Below are positions 17,816-28,266 of a DNA stretch of 64,000 bases, one piece after another. The stretch covers positions 271,383 through 335,382 of the forward strand of contig NZ_FXEH01000005.1 of the NCBI RefSeq assembly GCF_900176565.1. Reading direction: 5' to 3'. Numbering within the stretch: position 1 is the first letter of the stretch; each line of letters starts with the position of its first letter. Below the pieces are notes generated by a model that saw only the letters and a list, made by a program, of their open reading frames with translations, ran no database searches and was not told the origin of the DNA. The position numbers were made by a program, and so were the translations under genes. The stretch is from Thalassobacillus devorans (GTDB taxonomy: Bacteria; Bacillota; Bacilli; Bacillales; Halobacillaceae).

Positions 17816-20689
17816 TTATTTCGCGACTTTCTCTTTTTCCTTAATCTTATTTTCCATACGTTCTCTATCACGTTCAAGAATTGGTTTTAAGTAATGGCCA
17901 GTATGAGACTTCTCGTTGTCAGCTACTTGTTCCGGAGTTCCTGTAGCGATGACTTGGCCACCCTTATCCCCGCCTTCTGGACCGAGGTCAAGAATATGGT
18001 CGGCTGCTTTAATAACATCGAGATTATGTTCGATGATCAAAACAGAATCACCATTGTCGACCAGCCGCTGCAATACCTCCAGGAGTCGTGCGATATCATC
18101 AACATGAAGACCGGTCGTCGGCTCGTCCAGGATATAGAACGATTTACCGGTCGAGCGACGGTGTAGCTCACTTGCCAGCTTGACACGCTGCGCTTCCCCG
18201 CCTGACAAGGTTGTCGCCGGCTGACCCAGCTTGACATAGCCTAGTCCGACATCAAAAATAGTTTGAAGCTTACGGCGGATTTTCGGAATGTTGGAGAAAA
18301 AGTCGAGCGCTACTTCAATTGTCATATCCAGAACGTCGGCAATATTTTTTCCTTTATATTTAACTTCCAGTGTTTCCCGGTTATAGCGTTTGCCATGACA
18401 TACTTCACATGGTACATAGACATCAGGCAGGAAGTGCATTTCGATTTTTATAATTCCATCGCCCCGGCATGCTTCACAACGTCCGCCTTTTACATTGAAA
18501 CTGAAACGTCCTTTTTTATAACCGCGGATTTTCGCCTCATTGGTCTGGGCAAAAACATCACGAATGTCATCAAAGACACCAGTATAAGTCGCCGGATTGG
18601 AACGTGGCGTACGCCCAATCGGTGACTGGTCGATGTCGATCACCTTTTCCAAGTGCTCCACACCTTTTAGCTCTTTATGCTTGCCAGGCTTATGCTTGGC
18701 CCGGTTCAGTTTCATCGCCAGCGATTTATATAAAATTTCATTGATCAACGTACTTTTTCCTGAACCGGATACGCCTGTAACAGCTGTAAAGAGTCCGAGA
18801 GGTATTTTTGCGTCGACTTTTTTCAAATTGTTCTCTTCTGCTTTTTTGATTTCCAGATAACGGCCGTCCGGCTTTCTTCGTTCATAGGGGAGCGGGATGA
18901 ATTTTTTCCCGGATAAATATTGCCCGGTCAATGACTTACGGTCCCGCATTACCTGTTTCGGGGTCCCTTGGGAAACAATCTCTCCCCCGTGGACACCGGC
19001 ACCCGGACCAATATCAATCAAATGATCGGCAGCAAGCATGGTATCTTCGTCATGCTCCACTACAATCAGTGTGTTATCAAGGTCGCGCATCCGCTGTAAG
19101 GTAGAGATCAGCCGGTCATTATCACGTTGATGCAGGCCGATCGAAGGCTCATCAAGTACATATAATACCCCAGTCAATGCAGAGCCGATTTGTGTGGCCA
19201 GACGAATCCGTTGTGCTTCCCCGCCGGAAAGCGTACCGGCAGAACGGGACAGCGTCAAATAATCAAGACCGACATTGATAAGAAACGTTAATCGCTCACA
19301 AATTTCTTTTAAGATCATCCGGGCGATTTTCTCTTCTTTCTCGGTAAGCTCGAGCCTCTCGAAGAAATCTTTTGCTTCTGTTACTGCAAAATCGACAGTA
19401 TGGCCGATATGCTTGCCGTTGATCAGCACAGACAACGCTTCTTCTTTCAAGCGGTGTCCTTTACACTTCGGACATGGCTTCTGTGCCATGTACTTTTCCA
19501 TTTGCTCCCGAACCCAATCGGAGGTGGTTTCCTTATAACGGCGGGCAATGTTATTTAATACACCTTCAAAATAGATTTTATTTTCCCGCACCCTGCCGAA
19601 ATCATTTTCATAACGGAAATAGACTTTCTCTTTTCCACTGCCATGAAGGATTTTGTCCATTTGATGTTTCGGAATATCTTTAACAGGGACATCCATATCG
19701 ATGCCATAATGAGTGCAGACGCTTTCCAGTAGTTGCGGATAATATTGAGAACTTGTCGGTTCCCAGGCTGTAATTGCGTGTTCCCGAAGTGTCTTCGTCC
19801 AGTCCGGAATCACGAGGTCCATGTCTACTTCCAGCTGTGTTCCAAGCCCGTCACAGCGCTGGCAGGCACCGAAAGGACTATTGAAAGAAAACATGCGTGG
19901 TTCCAATTCACCAATGGAAAATCCACAAATCGGGCAGGCATGATGTTCGCTGAACAACAATTCTTCCTCCCCAATCACATCGACAATCACTTGGCCATCG
20001 CCGAGGCGAAGTGCTGTTTCAAGTGAATCAGACAGGCGGGATGCGATGCCCTCTTTTACGACAATCCGGTCGATGACTACTTCAATGGAATGTTTTTTAT
20101 TTTTATCTAAATTGAATTCCTCGGAAATCTCGCGCATTTCCCCGTCCACACGCAGACGTACGTACCCTTCTTGCTGTAAGTTTTCGAATACTTTTACATG
20201 TTCGCCCTTTTTTCCGGAAACGACTGGAGCCATAATTTGCAGTTTTGTGCGGTGTTCATATTCCATGATCCGATCAACCATCTGCTGGACCGTCTGGGAA
20301 CTAATTTCGATGTTATGTTTCGGACAGGTCGGCCGTCCGATACGAGCGAATAACAAACGTAAATAGTCATAAATCTCTGTCACTGTTCCAACAGTCGATC
20401 TTGGGTTTCGGCTTGTCGTTTTCTGGTCAATCGAAATTGCAGGGGACAAACCTTCGATGGCATCGACATCAGGTTTGTCCATCTGTCCAAGGAACTGACG
20501 CGCATAGGCAGATAGAGACTCGACGTAACGGCGCTGCCCCTCGGCATAGACGGTATCAAAGGCCAGGGAAGACTTCCCTGACCCTGACAAACCAGTCAAA
20601 ACGACAAGTTTATTTTTAGGAATTTCTACATCGATATTCTTAAGGTTATGGGCTCTTGCCCCTTTGATACTTATTGATTTGCTGGCCAT
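17816..20689 (-). CDS. uvrA: Excinuclease ABC subunit A
   Basis: UvrA is the damage-recognition ATPase of nucleotide excision repair, loading UvrB at lesions. The 957-aa length is standard. Two ABC modules are visible: Walker [11 protein letters not shown] near residue 35 and [10 protein letters not shown] near 640, each followed by its LSGGEAQR signature and [14 protein letters not shown] Walker B. The zinc-binding CX2C pairs are CPIC...CQRC and CEAC...CEVC. It starts 6 nt after the uvrB stop and is transcribed with it from the LexA-controlled promoter. Confidence 0.98.
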   Translation of the reverse strand: MASKSISIKGARAHNLKNIDVEIPKNKLVVLTGLSGSGKSSLAFDTVYAEGQRRYVESLSAYARQFLGQMDKPDVDAIEGLSPAISIDQKTTSRNPRSTVGTVTEIYDYLRLLFARIGRPTCPKHNIEISSQTVQQMVDRIMEYEHRTKLQIMAPVVSGKKGEHVKVFENLQQEGYVRLRVDGEMREISEEFNLDKNKKHSIEVVIDRIVVKEGIASRLSDSLETALRLGDGQVIVDVIGEEELLFSEHHACPICGFSIGELEPRMFSFNSPFGACQRCDGLGTQLEVDMDLVIPDWTKTLREHAITAWEPTSSQYYPQLLESVCTHYGIDMDVPVKDIPKHQMDKILHGSGKEKVYFRYENDFGRVRENKIYFEGVLNNIARRYKETTSDWVREQMEKYMAQKPCPKCKGHRLKEEALSVLINGKHIGHTVDFAVTEAKDFFERLELTEKEEKIARMILKEICERLTFLINVGLDYLTLSRSAGTLSGGEAQRIRLATQIGSALTGVLYVLDEPSIGLHQRDNDRLISTLQRMRDLDNTLIVVEHDEDTMLAADHLIDIGPGAGVHGGEIVSQGTPKQVMRDRKSLTGQYLSGKKFIPLPYERRKPDGRYLEIKKAEENNLKKVDAKIPLGLFTAVTGVSGSGKSTLINEILYKSLAMKLNRAKHKPGKHKELKGVEHLEKVIDIDQSPIGRTPRSNPATYTGVFDDIRDVFAQTNEAKIRGYKKGRFSFNVKGGRCEACRGDGIIKIEMHFLPDVYVPCEVCHGKRYNRETLEVKYKGKNIADVLDMTIEVALDFFSNIPKIRRKLQTIFDVGLGYVKLGQPATTLSGGEAQRVKLASELHRRSTGKSFYILDEPTTGLHVDDIARLLEVLQRLVDNGDSVLIIEHNLDVIKAADHILDLGPEGGDKGGQVIATGTPEQVADNEKSHTGHYLKPILERDRERMENKIKEKEKVAK

Positions 20690-20695
20690 ATGCCA

Positions 20696-22681
20696 TCATC
20701 CTTCCGCTTTAAGTTCCAGAAGTACGTCACGAAGCTCGGCGGCTCGTTCGAAATCGAGATCGCGAGCTGCTTTCTTCATTTCTTTTTCCATATTCTCGAT
20801 CATCTTTTCCCGCTCTTTCTTTGTCATCTCTTTTGGCTTCGGTGTGGTTTCATAGTTTTCTTCATCTTCAGCAGCCATGGTCGCGCGGATGACATCTCGC
20901 ACTTCTTTTTTAATCGTAGTTGGTGTAATCCCATGTTCTTCGTTGAAAGCGATCTGCTTTTCTCTTCGTCGCTGCGTTTCTTCCATTGCCATGCCCATGG
21001 AGTCGGTAATTTTATCGGCATACATGATAACACGGCCGTTTTCATTACGCGCCGCTCGTCCTGACGTCTGGACGAGTGAACGATGGGAACGCAGAAAGCC
21101 TTCTTTATCTGCATCAAGGATAGCAACAAGGGAAACTTCCGGAATATCAAGTCCTTCACGAAGCAGGTTGATCCCTACAAGAACATCATATTTTCCCAGT
21201 CGCAGATCACGAATGATTTCAATTCGTTCCAATGTTTTGATTTCCGAATGCAGGTAAGCTACTTTGATCCCAAGCTCCTTCAAATAATCCGTCAGGTCTT
21301 CCGACATCTTTTTTGTAAGGGTAGTAACCAATACCCGCTCGTCCTTATCGATACGCTTATTGATTTCACCAATCAAGTCATCAATCTGGCCTTTGATCGG
21401 CCGCACTTCAATTTCCGGATCAAGCAGGCCTGTCGGACGGATGATCTGCTCGACCATTTTCGGTGTATGTTCAAGCTCATAGGGACCAGGAGTAGCTGAT
21501 ACATACATGCTTTGGTTTACTTTACTCTCAAATTCTTCAAACCTGAGAGGACGGTTATCAAGCGCCGATGGCAAACGGAATCCGTGGTCGACAAGGACCT
21601 GCTTCCGAGCCCTGTCCCCGTTATACATTCCGCGAACCTGCGGAAGCGTCACATGAGACTCATCTACCATCACAAGAAAATCTTCCGGGAAATAGTCGAT
21701 TAATGTATAGGGGGTCGCCCCTTCTTCTCGCAACGTCAGGTGGCGGGAATAATTTTCGATACCGGAACAGAAACCCATTTCCTGCATCATTTCCAAATCA
21801 TAGTTCGTCCGCTGTTCCAGGCGCTGGGCTTCCAGTAATTTGTTCTCCTCCCGGAACTTCTTCAGCTGCTGTTCTAATTCCTTTTCGATATTTTTAATAG
21901 CAATTTTCATTTTCTCTTCACGGGTTACGAAGTGGGATGCCGGGAAAATGGCTACATGTTCCCGGTCGCCAATTATTTCCCCGGTCAATACATCGATTTC
22001 ACGAATCCGATCGATTTCATCACCAAAAAACTCGACCCGGATGGCATGCTCTTCCCGGGATGCCGGTATGATTTCCACCGAGTCACCGCGGACACGGAAC
22101 GTACCGCGCTGGAAATCAATATCGTTCCGTGCATACTGAATATCGACCAGATCACGAAGCAATTCATCGCGTTCTTTTTCCATATCTGTACGGATGGAGA
22201 GCACCTGGCTGCGGTATTCATCCGGATTACCTAAACCATAGATACACGAAACACTAGCCACAATGATGACATCATTCCGCTCAAATAAGGCAGATGTCGC
22301 AGAGTGGCGCAGTTTATCGATTTCATCGTTGATGCTGGCATCCTTTTCAATAAAAGTGTCCGAAGACGGCACATACGCCTCCGGTTGATAGTAGTCATAA
22401 TAACTGACAAAATACTCGACCGCATTATTCGGAAAAAACTCTTTGAATTCACTATATAATTGACCAGCCAACGTCTTGTTATGAGCAATGATAAGCGTCG
22501 GCTTGTTCACTTGCTGAATCACATTCGACATGGTGAACGTCTTCCCGGTACCTGTCGCACCAAGTAAAGTAAGATGCTTCTCCCCCTGGTTGATCCGTTC
22601 TACCAGTTCTTTAATTGCATGGGGTTGATCCCCTTCTGGTTGATACTGTGAAACAAGCTCGAATTTGTTCTCGTTCTTCAC
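20696..22681 (-). CDS. uvrB: Excinuclease ABC subunit B
   Basis: UvrB is the DNA-loading helicase-like subunit of excision repair. It is 661 aa, with Walker [11 protein letters not shown] near residue 40, the beta-hairpin [12 protein letters not shown] segment, helicase motifs DESHV and SGRAARN, and a C-terminal UVR domain ([21 protein letters not shown]) that binds UvrC. The start is GTG at 22681 with GGAGG 7 nt before it. It is the first gene of uvrB-uvrA; a LexA box overlies the promoter. Confidence 0.98.
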   Translation of the reverse strand: MKNENKFELVSQYQPEGDQPHAIKELVERINQGEKHLTLLGATGTGKTFTMSNVIQQVNKPTLIIAHNKTLAGQLYSEFKEFFPNNAVEYFVSYYDYYQPEAYVPSSDTFIEKDASINDEIDKLRHSATSALFERNDVIIVASVSCIYGLGNPDEYRSQVLSIRTDMEKERDELLRDLVDIQYARNDIDFQRGTFRVRGDSVEIIPASREEHAIRVEFFGDEIDRIREIDVLTGEIIGDREHVAIFPASHFVTREEKMKIAIKNIEKELEQQLKKFREENKLLEAQRLEQRTNYDLEMMQEMGFCSGIENYSRHLTLREEGATPYTLIDYFPEDFLVMVDESHVTLPQVRGMYNGDRARKQVLVDHGFRLPSALDNRPLRFEEFESKVNQSMYVSATPGPYELEHTPKMVEQIIRPTGLLDPEIEVRPIKGQIDDLIGEINKRIDKDERVLVTTLTKKMSEDLTDYLKELGIKVAYLHSEIKTLERIEIIRDLRLGKYDVLVGINLLREGLDIPEVSLVAILDADKEGFLRSHRSLVQTSGRAARNENGRVIMYADKITDSMGMAMEETQRRREKQIAFNEEHGITPTTIKKEVRDVIRATMAAEDEENYETTPKPKEMTKKEREKMIENMEKEMKKAARDLDFERAAELRDVLLELKAEG

Positions 22682-22727
22682 AAAGCAACCTCCGTTCCTT
22701 GAATATACAACACTAGTTTACCACAAT

Positions 22728-22764
22728 ATTATACAATTCTAACATGAATACGAACAAATATTCG
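22728..22764 (-). promoter_or_regulatory. uvrBA promoter with overlapping LexA (SOS) box
   Basis: A TATAAT on the minus strand (22733-22728) sits 17 nt from a -35 region at 22756-22751. That -35 region lies inside CGAACAAATATTCG (22751-22764), which matches the Gram-positive LexA/DinR box CGAACnnnnGTTCG with one mismatch. Repressor bound there would block polymerase, giving damage-inducible uvrBA. Confidence 0.82.
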
Positions 22765-22840
22765 ATTAAAATGTCTTTGGAACATATTTCTAACTTTATA
22801 TTAGTTTTTTTGACTAAAAAATTCATTCCTTACACAAAAA

Positions 22841-22871
22841 GAAGCGAAACCCTAGTTTCGGGTATCGCTTC
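22841..22871 (-). terminator. Terminator after prfC
   Basis: GAAGCGATACCC pairs with GGGTTTCGCTTC (one mismatch) and is followed on the minus strand by TTTTTGTG, 10 nt beyond the prfC stop. Confidence 0.85.
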
Positions 22872-22880
22872 TTTTCTTTA

Positions 22881-24467
22881 TTAATACGATTGATCGTACT
22901 GATTCACTTCAAACAAATCAATCAGATCGACATTAGGGTTTTTATCCTGGAACCAGCGCAGGGAGAAATCGTTTTTGAATAAAACTAGCGGGTTCCCTTC
23001 CCGGTCCTGGACAAGCATATTTCGTTCGTCGAACAGGGATTCATCCACCTGATCTTCTTTAAGCCAGCGTGGAATCCGCTCTCCCAGAGGCTGAAGTTCG
23101 ACTTCAACATTATATTCGTTTTTCATCCGGTATTCGAAAACATCATATTGTAATTGACCAACGGCTCCAAGGATGTAATCCTCAAAGCGATAACGCTTGA
23201 ACAACTGAATGGCGCCTTCCTGGACGAGCTGCTCAATCCCTTTTTTGAACTGTTTTGATTTCATGACGTTCTTTGCGGTAACTTTTTTGAATTCTTCCGG
23301 CGGGAACTGCGGCAGTTCGTCATATTCAAAGTTGGTTTTTCCCGTTAAAATTGTATCGCCGATCCGGTAGACATTCGGGTCATAGATACCAATAATGTCG
23401 CCGGCATAAGCTTCCTCTATTGTTCCTCTGGAGGAAGCGACAAATTGCTGAGACTGTGCCAGCTTAAAAGTTTTTCCCGTACGTCCCAGGGTTACGTTCA
23501 TCCCTCGCTCAAACTTTCCGGAACATATCCGTACGAAAGCGACTCGGTCTCGATGCTGGGGATTCATGTTGGCCTGGATTTTGAAAATGAATCCAGAAAA
23601 CTCCGGGTCGTCTGGTGACACGATACCTTCCGTGGAACGGCGCGGTGCCGGGGCAGGGGCCATGTCGATAAATGTATCGAAAAAGCCTTCTACTCCAAAC
23701 GGCGCTAACGCGCTGCCGAAGAAAACAGGTGTCTGTTCTCCACGCATCACTTTTTCCATACTGAATTCGTCTCCCGCTTCATCAAGCAGCATCAATTCTT
23801 GTAGGGTTTCCTGATAAGTAGGGTGTTCGACTAAATCCTGGTGTTCCGGTTTTTCCAATTCCGAATAAGGAATATATGTTTCTTCCTCGTTGCCGCTATA
23901 CGCGATGAATTGTTCATGATGCCGGTCAAATACACCAAGGAACCGCTTGCCCATACCTGCCGGCCATGTCATCGGATACGTTTCAATATCGAGAACTTCC
24001 TCGATTTCTTCCATCAATTCAAACGGCTCCCGACCTTCACGGTCCAGTTTATTAATAAAAGTGAAGATTGGAATTCCCCGCATTTTACAAACCTTAAACA
24101 GTTTCAAGGTTTGAGCTTCAATCCCTTTGGTGGCATCAATAATCATCACCACGCTGTCCACGGCTGTCAATGTACGGTACGTATCTTCACTGAAATCTTC
24201 GTGGCCCGGGGTATCGAGAATATTTACCTGATAATCCCGATATGGGAAGTTCATTACACTGGACGTTACAGAAATTCCCCGCTGCTTTTCAATTTCCATC
24301 CAGTCAGAAGTAGCGAACTTGCCGGATTTTTTTCCTTTTACTGTACCAGCGGAGCGAATCAGATTACCGAAGACTAATAATTTTTCAGTCAACGTGGTTT
24401 TACCCGCATCCGGGTGAGAGATGATAGCGAAAGTACGCCGTTTATTCATTTCTTCATTGATACTCAT
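22881..24467 (-). CDS. prfC: Peptide chain release factor 3
   Basis: RF3 is the translational GTPase that recycles RF1/RF2 from the ribosome. The 528-aa protein has G1 [15 protein letters not shown] near residue 17, switch [20 protein letters not shown] (G4), then EF-Tu-like domains with the RF3-type GDIIGIYDP. The ATG at 24467 has GGAGG 8 nt upstream; a longer in-frame TTG at 24482 lies on the Shine-Dalgarno itself and is rejected. RF3 is present in only part of the Bacillaceae, so its presence is mildly informative. Confidence 0.95.
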   Translation of the reverse strand: MSINEEMNKRRTFAIISHPDAGKTTLTEKLLVFGNLIRSAGTVKGKKSGKFATSDWMEIEKQRGISVTSSVMNFPYRDYQVNILDTPGHEDFSEDTYRTLTAVDSVVMIIDATKGIEAQTLKLFKVCKMRGIPIFTFINKLDREGREPFELMEEIEEVLDIETYPMTWPAGMGKRFLGVFDRHHEQFIAYSGNEEETYIPYSELEKPEHQDLVEHPTYQETLQELMLLDEAGDEFSMEKVMRGEQTPVFFGSALAPFGVEGFFDTFIDMAPAPAPRRSTEGIVSPDDPEFSGFIFKIQANMNPQHRDRVAFVRICSGKFERGMNVTLGRTGKTFKLAQSQQFVASSRGTIEEAYAGDIIGIYDPNVYRIGDTILTGKTNFEYDELPQFPPEEFKKVTAKNVMKSKQFKKGIEQLVQEGAIQLFKRYRFEDYILGAVGQLQYDVFEYRMKNEYNVEVELQPLGERIPRWLKEDQVDESLFDERNMLVQDREGNPLVLFKNDFSLRWFQDKNPNVDLIDLFEVNQYDQSY

Positions 24468-24604
24468 ATTTATATCCTCCAATTTATCTTCTCTATAATT
24501 TTCATTCGTTTATCAGGCAGGATATAAAATCACATCGGTCTTTTCAACTCCATATTATTATTCCTCGCATAAATAAATCTTTCCATAATATTATGGAAAG
24601 CAAA

Positions 24605-24641
24605 AAAGCCGCACCCTGCATTCATGGCCAGGAGCGGCTTT
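24605..24641 (-). terminator. Terminator after the nirK-nos cluster
   Basis: AAAGCCGC and GCGGCTTT close an imperfect stem-loop, followed on the minus strand by TTTTTTGC, about 50 nt beyond the end of the ABC ATPase gene. Confidence 0.75.
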
Positions 24642-24690
24642 GTGTATGACAACTCCATATCTTGAAAAATAGCACAAAACCGGTGGAAAA

Positions 24691-25443
24691 TCAATCGGCC
24701 ATCTGCCCATTCCACTCCGGTATCTCTCTGGCAGGTGGTGGTGCAAGATCGTTGTCCATAATCTTCAAAAAAACTTCTTCCAGGTTATTGGATTGATATG
24801 TCTGATATAAACCAGTAAGTGTATCATCCGCTTTAATTCTGCCATCAAACAACAGGACGACACGGTCAGCGATATCCACCACATCCCTCATGATATGACT
24901 AGTCAGCAGTACAGTTTTACCCTTACTTTTCAATAATCTCACCATATTCTTGAACTCCATTACCCAAAACGGGTCAAGCCCATTGGTCGGTTCGTCAAAT
25001 ATATAAAGTTCAACATCAGCCAGTAAGGCCTGGGCCAGATTAAGGCGCTGGATCATCCCTTTAGAGAACGCACCTACTTTTTGATCCCGCTTCTCCCATA
25101 ATCCCACTTCACGGAGAACTTCTCCCACATTCCGTTGAATACGCTTATCGATAAAGCTACGATAATAATTAAGAATTTCGAGGGAATTCAGTTCTTCAGG
25201 AAATTCCATATGATCGGGCATAAATCCGTATGATTTGCTTTGATCCGCCTGGTATTCCACCTTGCCGGTGCTTGCTTTTTCAATACCAGTCAACACACGT
25301 ATCAGGGTGCTTTTTCCTGCTCCATTTCCTCCACAAAGAACGACACACTCCCCAGCATCCACATAAAAGTCACTTGGATTCAGTACTTGTTTCTTTCCAT
25401 ATCGCTTAGAAACATCTTTGGCATTCAGTAATTTCCTCCCCAT
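24691..25443 (-). CDS. nosF: NosF-like ABC transporter ATPase
   Basis: ATP-binding subunit of the NosDFY-type exporter needed in denitrifiers to supply copper/sulfur to nitrous oxide reductase. It is 250 aa with Walker A GGNGAGKST, signature FSKGMIQRLNLAQALL and Walker B LYIFDEPTNGLDP, followed by the H-loop LTSH. The start shares an A with the nosY TGA (TGATG), with GGAGG 8 nt before it; the longer in-frame extension inside nosY is rejected. The nosF name rests on its neighbours nosD, nosL and nosY; alone it would be a generic ABC ATPase. Confidence 0.85.
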   Translation of the reverse strand: MGRKLLNAKDVSKRYGKKQVLNPSDFYVDAGECVVLCGGNGAGKSTLIRVLTGIEKASTGKVEYQADQSKSYGFMPDHMEFPEELNSLEILNYYRSFIDKRIQRNVGEVLREVGLWEKRDQKVGAFSKGMIQRLNLAQALLADVELYIFDEPTNGLDPFWVMEFKNMVRLLKSKGKTVLLTSHIMRDVVDIADRVVLLFDGRIKADDTLTGLYQTYQSNNLEEVFLKIMDNDLAPPPAREIPEWNGQMAD

Positions 25444-26393
25444 CACTGCCACCTCCATTTCAGCTTGAACAGCGCGCCCAGAAGTGTTAGGCCTATGATA
25501 ATAACTACCGAAGATAACAAAAATACCGTCAGCAGGCCGCTGTCTCCCCATTGTTCGATTAATAGAAACTGAGGCCCGAAAACATAGGCAGCATTCAATT
25601 GATCAATTGCCCATACTCGGAGCGACTCGACAGGGTTCAAAAATATCATGACGATGAGATTATACAATTTATACGCATAAGGGATATGTTCAATAATAGA
25701 GAAAATAAGAAATTCATAGACAAACAGGAGGAAACTCCAGGCCGCCAGAGCAAAGCTCAGTCCCTGCATACGATTATTGCTCCAAGTTCCTAATAAGACA
25801 GCAAGAGCCCCGAAAACGCCGATCAATAAGAAATTCAATATAAGAAAGGTCATAAACAATTGCACGCCCTGCATTTTCCCTAATAAAGCCATTCCTGTTC
25901 CAAACAAACCATAAGAAAGGGCAGTAGCCGTAGAGACACTTAGAAACAAGGCCACATATTTACTTATCAGGTAATAACCTCCCGGTACGCGGTAGGTCCT
26001 GAGTAATGCAAGCCTACCTGACTCTTTGTCAGCGGTTACCGAGGTTACTCCAATAACCAGCGTGATGATCGGCACAATCCATAACGTTACATTCATCAAA
26101 AGGGCTACGGATCGACTAAAACCGGTAATGACGCTGTCCCCAGCTTCATTTGCCGCAGGCATTTCCTCAAGTCCGTATATTGAAGGGTCTACATTTCCAG
26201 TATCAATATCGCTGCCCACACCTTCCAACCCATAACTCACCATGGCTGGATCCATGGAAGTCGACTTCACCCCATACGCATAGAATAAAATTGCCATAAG
26301 CAAAAATAATAAGATACTGCTTAGAAGCCATTTGCTGCGCATCAGCAGTTTCCACTCATACCGGATCATTGGTATTAACTTCGCAGCTTTCAT
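25443..26393 (-). CDS. nosY: NosY-like ABC transporter permease
   Basis: Membrane subunit partnering the NosF-like ATPase. It is about 316 aa with an N-terminal helix (residues about 25-45), a long extracytoplasmic loop rich in acidic residues, then five or so more helices; the DKESGRLALLRTYRV segment between helices is typical of ABC-2 permeases. ATG 26393 has GGGG 8 nt upstream, better than the GTG at 26402. It is coupled to nosF and follows nosL by 15 nt. Confidence 0.83.
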   Translation of the reverse strand: MKAAKLIPMIRYEWKLLMRSKWLLSSILLFLLMAILFYAYGVKSTSMDPAMVSYGLEGVGSDIDTGNVDPSIYGLEEMPAANEAGDSVITGFSRSVALLMNVTLWIVPIITLVIGVTSVTADKESGRLALLRTYRVPGGYYLISKYVALFLSVSTATALSYGLFGTGMALLGKMQGVQLFMTFLILNFLLIGVFGALAVLLGTWSNNRMQGLSFALAAWSFLLFVYEFLIFSIIEHIPYAYKLYNLIVMIFLNPVESLRVWAIDQLNAAYVFGPQFLLIEQWGDSGLLTVFLLSSVVIIIGLTLLGALFKLKWRWQ

Positions 26394-26408
26394 CACTTTC
26401 ACCCCGCT

Positions 26409-26855
26409 TTAGTGATGCATCTTCATTCGTTTCAGCTCGACATCCATCACCTTCATGCCCTGGAATATTTCTCCGTTATGTTCTTGTGTGAATGTCGCGG
26501 CATCCGCTTTTTCTTTAAAAGCAATAAAGCCGTAACTCATCGGAGTTTCTATTCCATTTTCCTGGACGATATAAGCATCATCCAGCTTTAGCCACTGGTG
26601 TGAGTGATAGTCCCGGACAAAGGCCTGCTCCACTTCATTTCCCTTCATAAAGGTGAGCATACATCCGATATCATCAAATTTTTCGGGTGTGCCATCCTTC
26701 ATGATGACCTGGCTTGCAGCTTTCTCATCGTTGATACCCATATGACATAAAGCACAGCTGTCAACGGATGTATTGATTTCTTCCGGGCCGGCAGCCTCTC
26801 CGACCGCACACCCCGCAGTAATGAGTAATAAAACGAACAGCAGCCATTTTTTCAT
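26409..26855 (-). CDS. nosL: NosL copper-chaperone lipoprotein
   Basis: NosL is an outer-face lipoprotein that binds Cu(I) and helps load copper enzymes, classically nitrous oxide reductase. The 148-aa precursor starts MKKWLLFVLLLITAGC, with a clear lipobox cysteine at residue 16. The Cys/Met/His block CALCHMGINDE, then FDDIGCMLTFM, is the NosL metal-binding pattern. Its start overlaps nosD by 4 nt. The upstream open frame is inside nosD and is not coding. It may serve the NirK encoded upstream, since no nosZ is seen. Confidence 0.88.
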   Translation of the reverse strand: MKKWLLFVLLLITAGCAVGEAAGPEEINTSVDSCALCHMGINDEKAASQVIMKDGTPEKFDDIGCMLTFMKGNEVEQAFVRDYHSHQWLKLDDAYIVQENGIETPMSYGFIAFKEKADAATFTQEHNGEIFQGMKVMDVELKRMKMHH

Positions 26856-28192
26856 GTTCTCCTCCTCCTCGAGCCGAGGATCAAACCACCGCTCACCACT
26901 ATCATAGATAGAAAAAATAAGGCAGGAACTAACATAATCGCCTGATCTGCCTCGTGAGTGGTTTCCCGTGTGGAAAAGTCCATTGGAACCGGTTCTGACA
27001 ATGGGTAAGGATCTGTGATGAAGGTGTCGGAAGGGATTGGTGTAAAATGTTCCACAGTATTCCACATCTCAATAGCAGGACTTCCTGCAAACGCCTGTAA
27101 TAATGGCTCCTCTGCAATCATGTGATGGAACGAATCTCCGCTCTTATATGCAAATTCAACTACTGGACTATCATCAAAATTGACATGACGCTGGTCATCC
27201 CAATAATTTCCATACCCACTTAAATAGAAATCATTTTCACTATCAACAGCAGCTGCCACCTGCTGATTATTAGCTATGAAATTATTCAGGTAGATCGTAT
27301 TTCCTTTGGACGCTTCACCCGCCTCCAGCCCCAAGTGATTTCCAGATATTTCGTTAAAAGATAGATCATTGGCAATCGCATTTTCCAGGTAGAGGCCACG
27401 ACGATTGGCAACAATGCGATTATTTTTCACCTGGGAATCAAACGTATCAAATATAAAAATCCCAGCACCGTCCAATAAGGTATTATCATGTAAATGGTTT
27501 CCTTTAATGCGGACTTCATAGCTTTGCATGATCATCAGGCCATTTCTGCTGTCAAACACCTCATTATCGTTTATTACCACGCTCGTCGAATCCATTGTAT
27601 GAACGCCGTAACGCGCCTTCTGAATCGTATTGCCGGTGACTTGGCATAGATCAGAAAAGGAAACATAGACACCATCCTGCAAATGGGATAGATCATTCCC
27701 TTTAACCACCGCATGCGGGCTTTCAACGAGATAGACGCCGAACCCTTTATGACGGTCGTCTGTGTAACTGCGTATGATGTTACTTTCTATGACAGCACCA
27801 TAAGCATCCTTGACCTCTATACCATTGAATACGTCTTTTATAATGTTTCCTTTCACTTGAACCCGATCTCCTTTTATTGCTATGCCCGGGTTTTGTGAGC
27901 CACTTTGCTCTATAGTCAGACCTTCTACAGTTGTGTCATCTGCCATAACCTTCAGCACAAACCCTTGACTGTCCCCCACCACTCGGGCGCCTTTTTCACC
28001 TTTGATAGCAACTGTTTCATTGATGATAAAAGGGCCTTGATAGGTTCCTTCCTCTAAATAGATGGCATCTCCTGAAGTGGCGTTATCCAAAACGGATTGG
28101 ACGTCGTCTTTTACGGAGACATGAATGGTATCTGCCAGGACAGGAAATGGCTGCAGACAGAGGAAAAGGAACAAAAAGAGCAACACCCTCAT
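26852..28192 (-). CDS. nosD: NosD-like periplasmic/extracytoplasmic beta-helix protein
   Basis: Secreted right-handed beta-helix (PbH1/CASH domain) protein of the NosDFY system. It is about 446 aa: signal peptide to about residue 20 (MRVLLFLFLFLCLQPFPVLA), then many parallel-helix coils with N-N/I-G ladders such as GIEVKDAYGAVIESN and GVYLVESPHAVVKGN, and a C-terminal membrane anchor followed by SRRRRT. The ATG at 28192 lies 9 nt after GGGGG; a longer GTG start overlaps that site. It follows nirK by 74 nt. Confidence 0.87.
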   Translation of the reverse strand: MRVLLFLFLFLCLQPFPVLADTIHVSVKDDVQSVLDNATSGDAIYLEEGTYQGPFIINETVAIKGEKGARVVGDSQGFVLKVMADDTTVEGLTIEQSGSQNPGIAIKGDRVQVKGNIIKDVFNGIEVKDAYGAVIESNIIRSYTDDRHKGFGVYLVESPHAVVKGNDLSHLQDGVYVSFSDLCQVTGNTIQKARYGVHTMDSTSVVINDNEVFDSRNGLMIMQSYEVRIKGNHLHDNTLLDGAGIFIFDTFDSQVKNNRIVANRRGLYLENAIANDLSFNEISGNHLGLEAGEASKGNTIYLNNFIANNQQVAAAVDSENDFYLSGYGNYWDDQRHVNFDDSPVVEFAYKSGDSFHHMIAEEPLLQAFAGSPAIEMWNTVEHFTPIPSDTFITDPYPLSEPVPMDFSTRETTHEADQAIMLVPALFFLSMIVVSGGLILGSRRRRT

Positions 28193-28266
28193 CCGGACAC
28201 ACCCCCTCACTTTCTGCCTTCAAGCGACAGGAGCAGTGCGTCTTGGTATAACGCACTGCCCTTCTA

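Noticed and set aside
24530..24715. Small minus-strand frame after nosF
   Set aside because: It spans the terminator hairpin and the nosF stop region and has no ribosome site.
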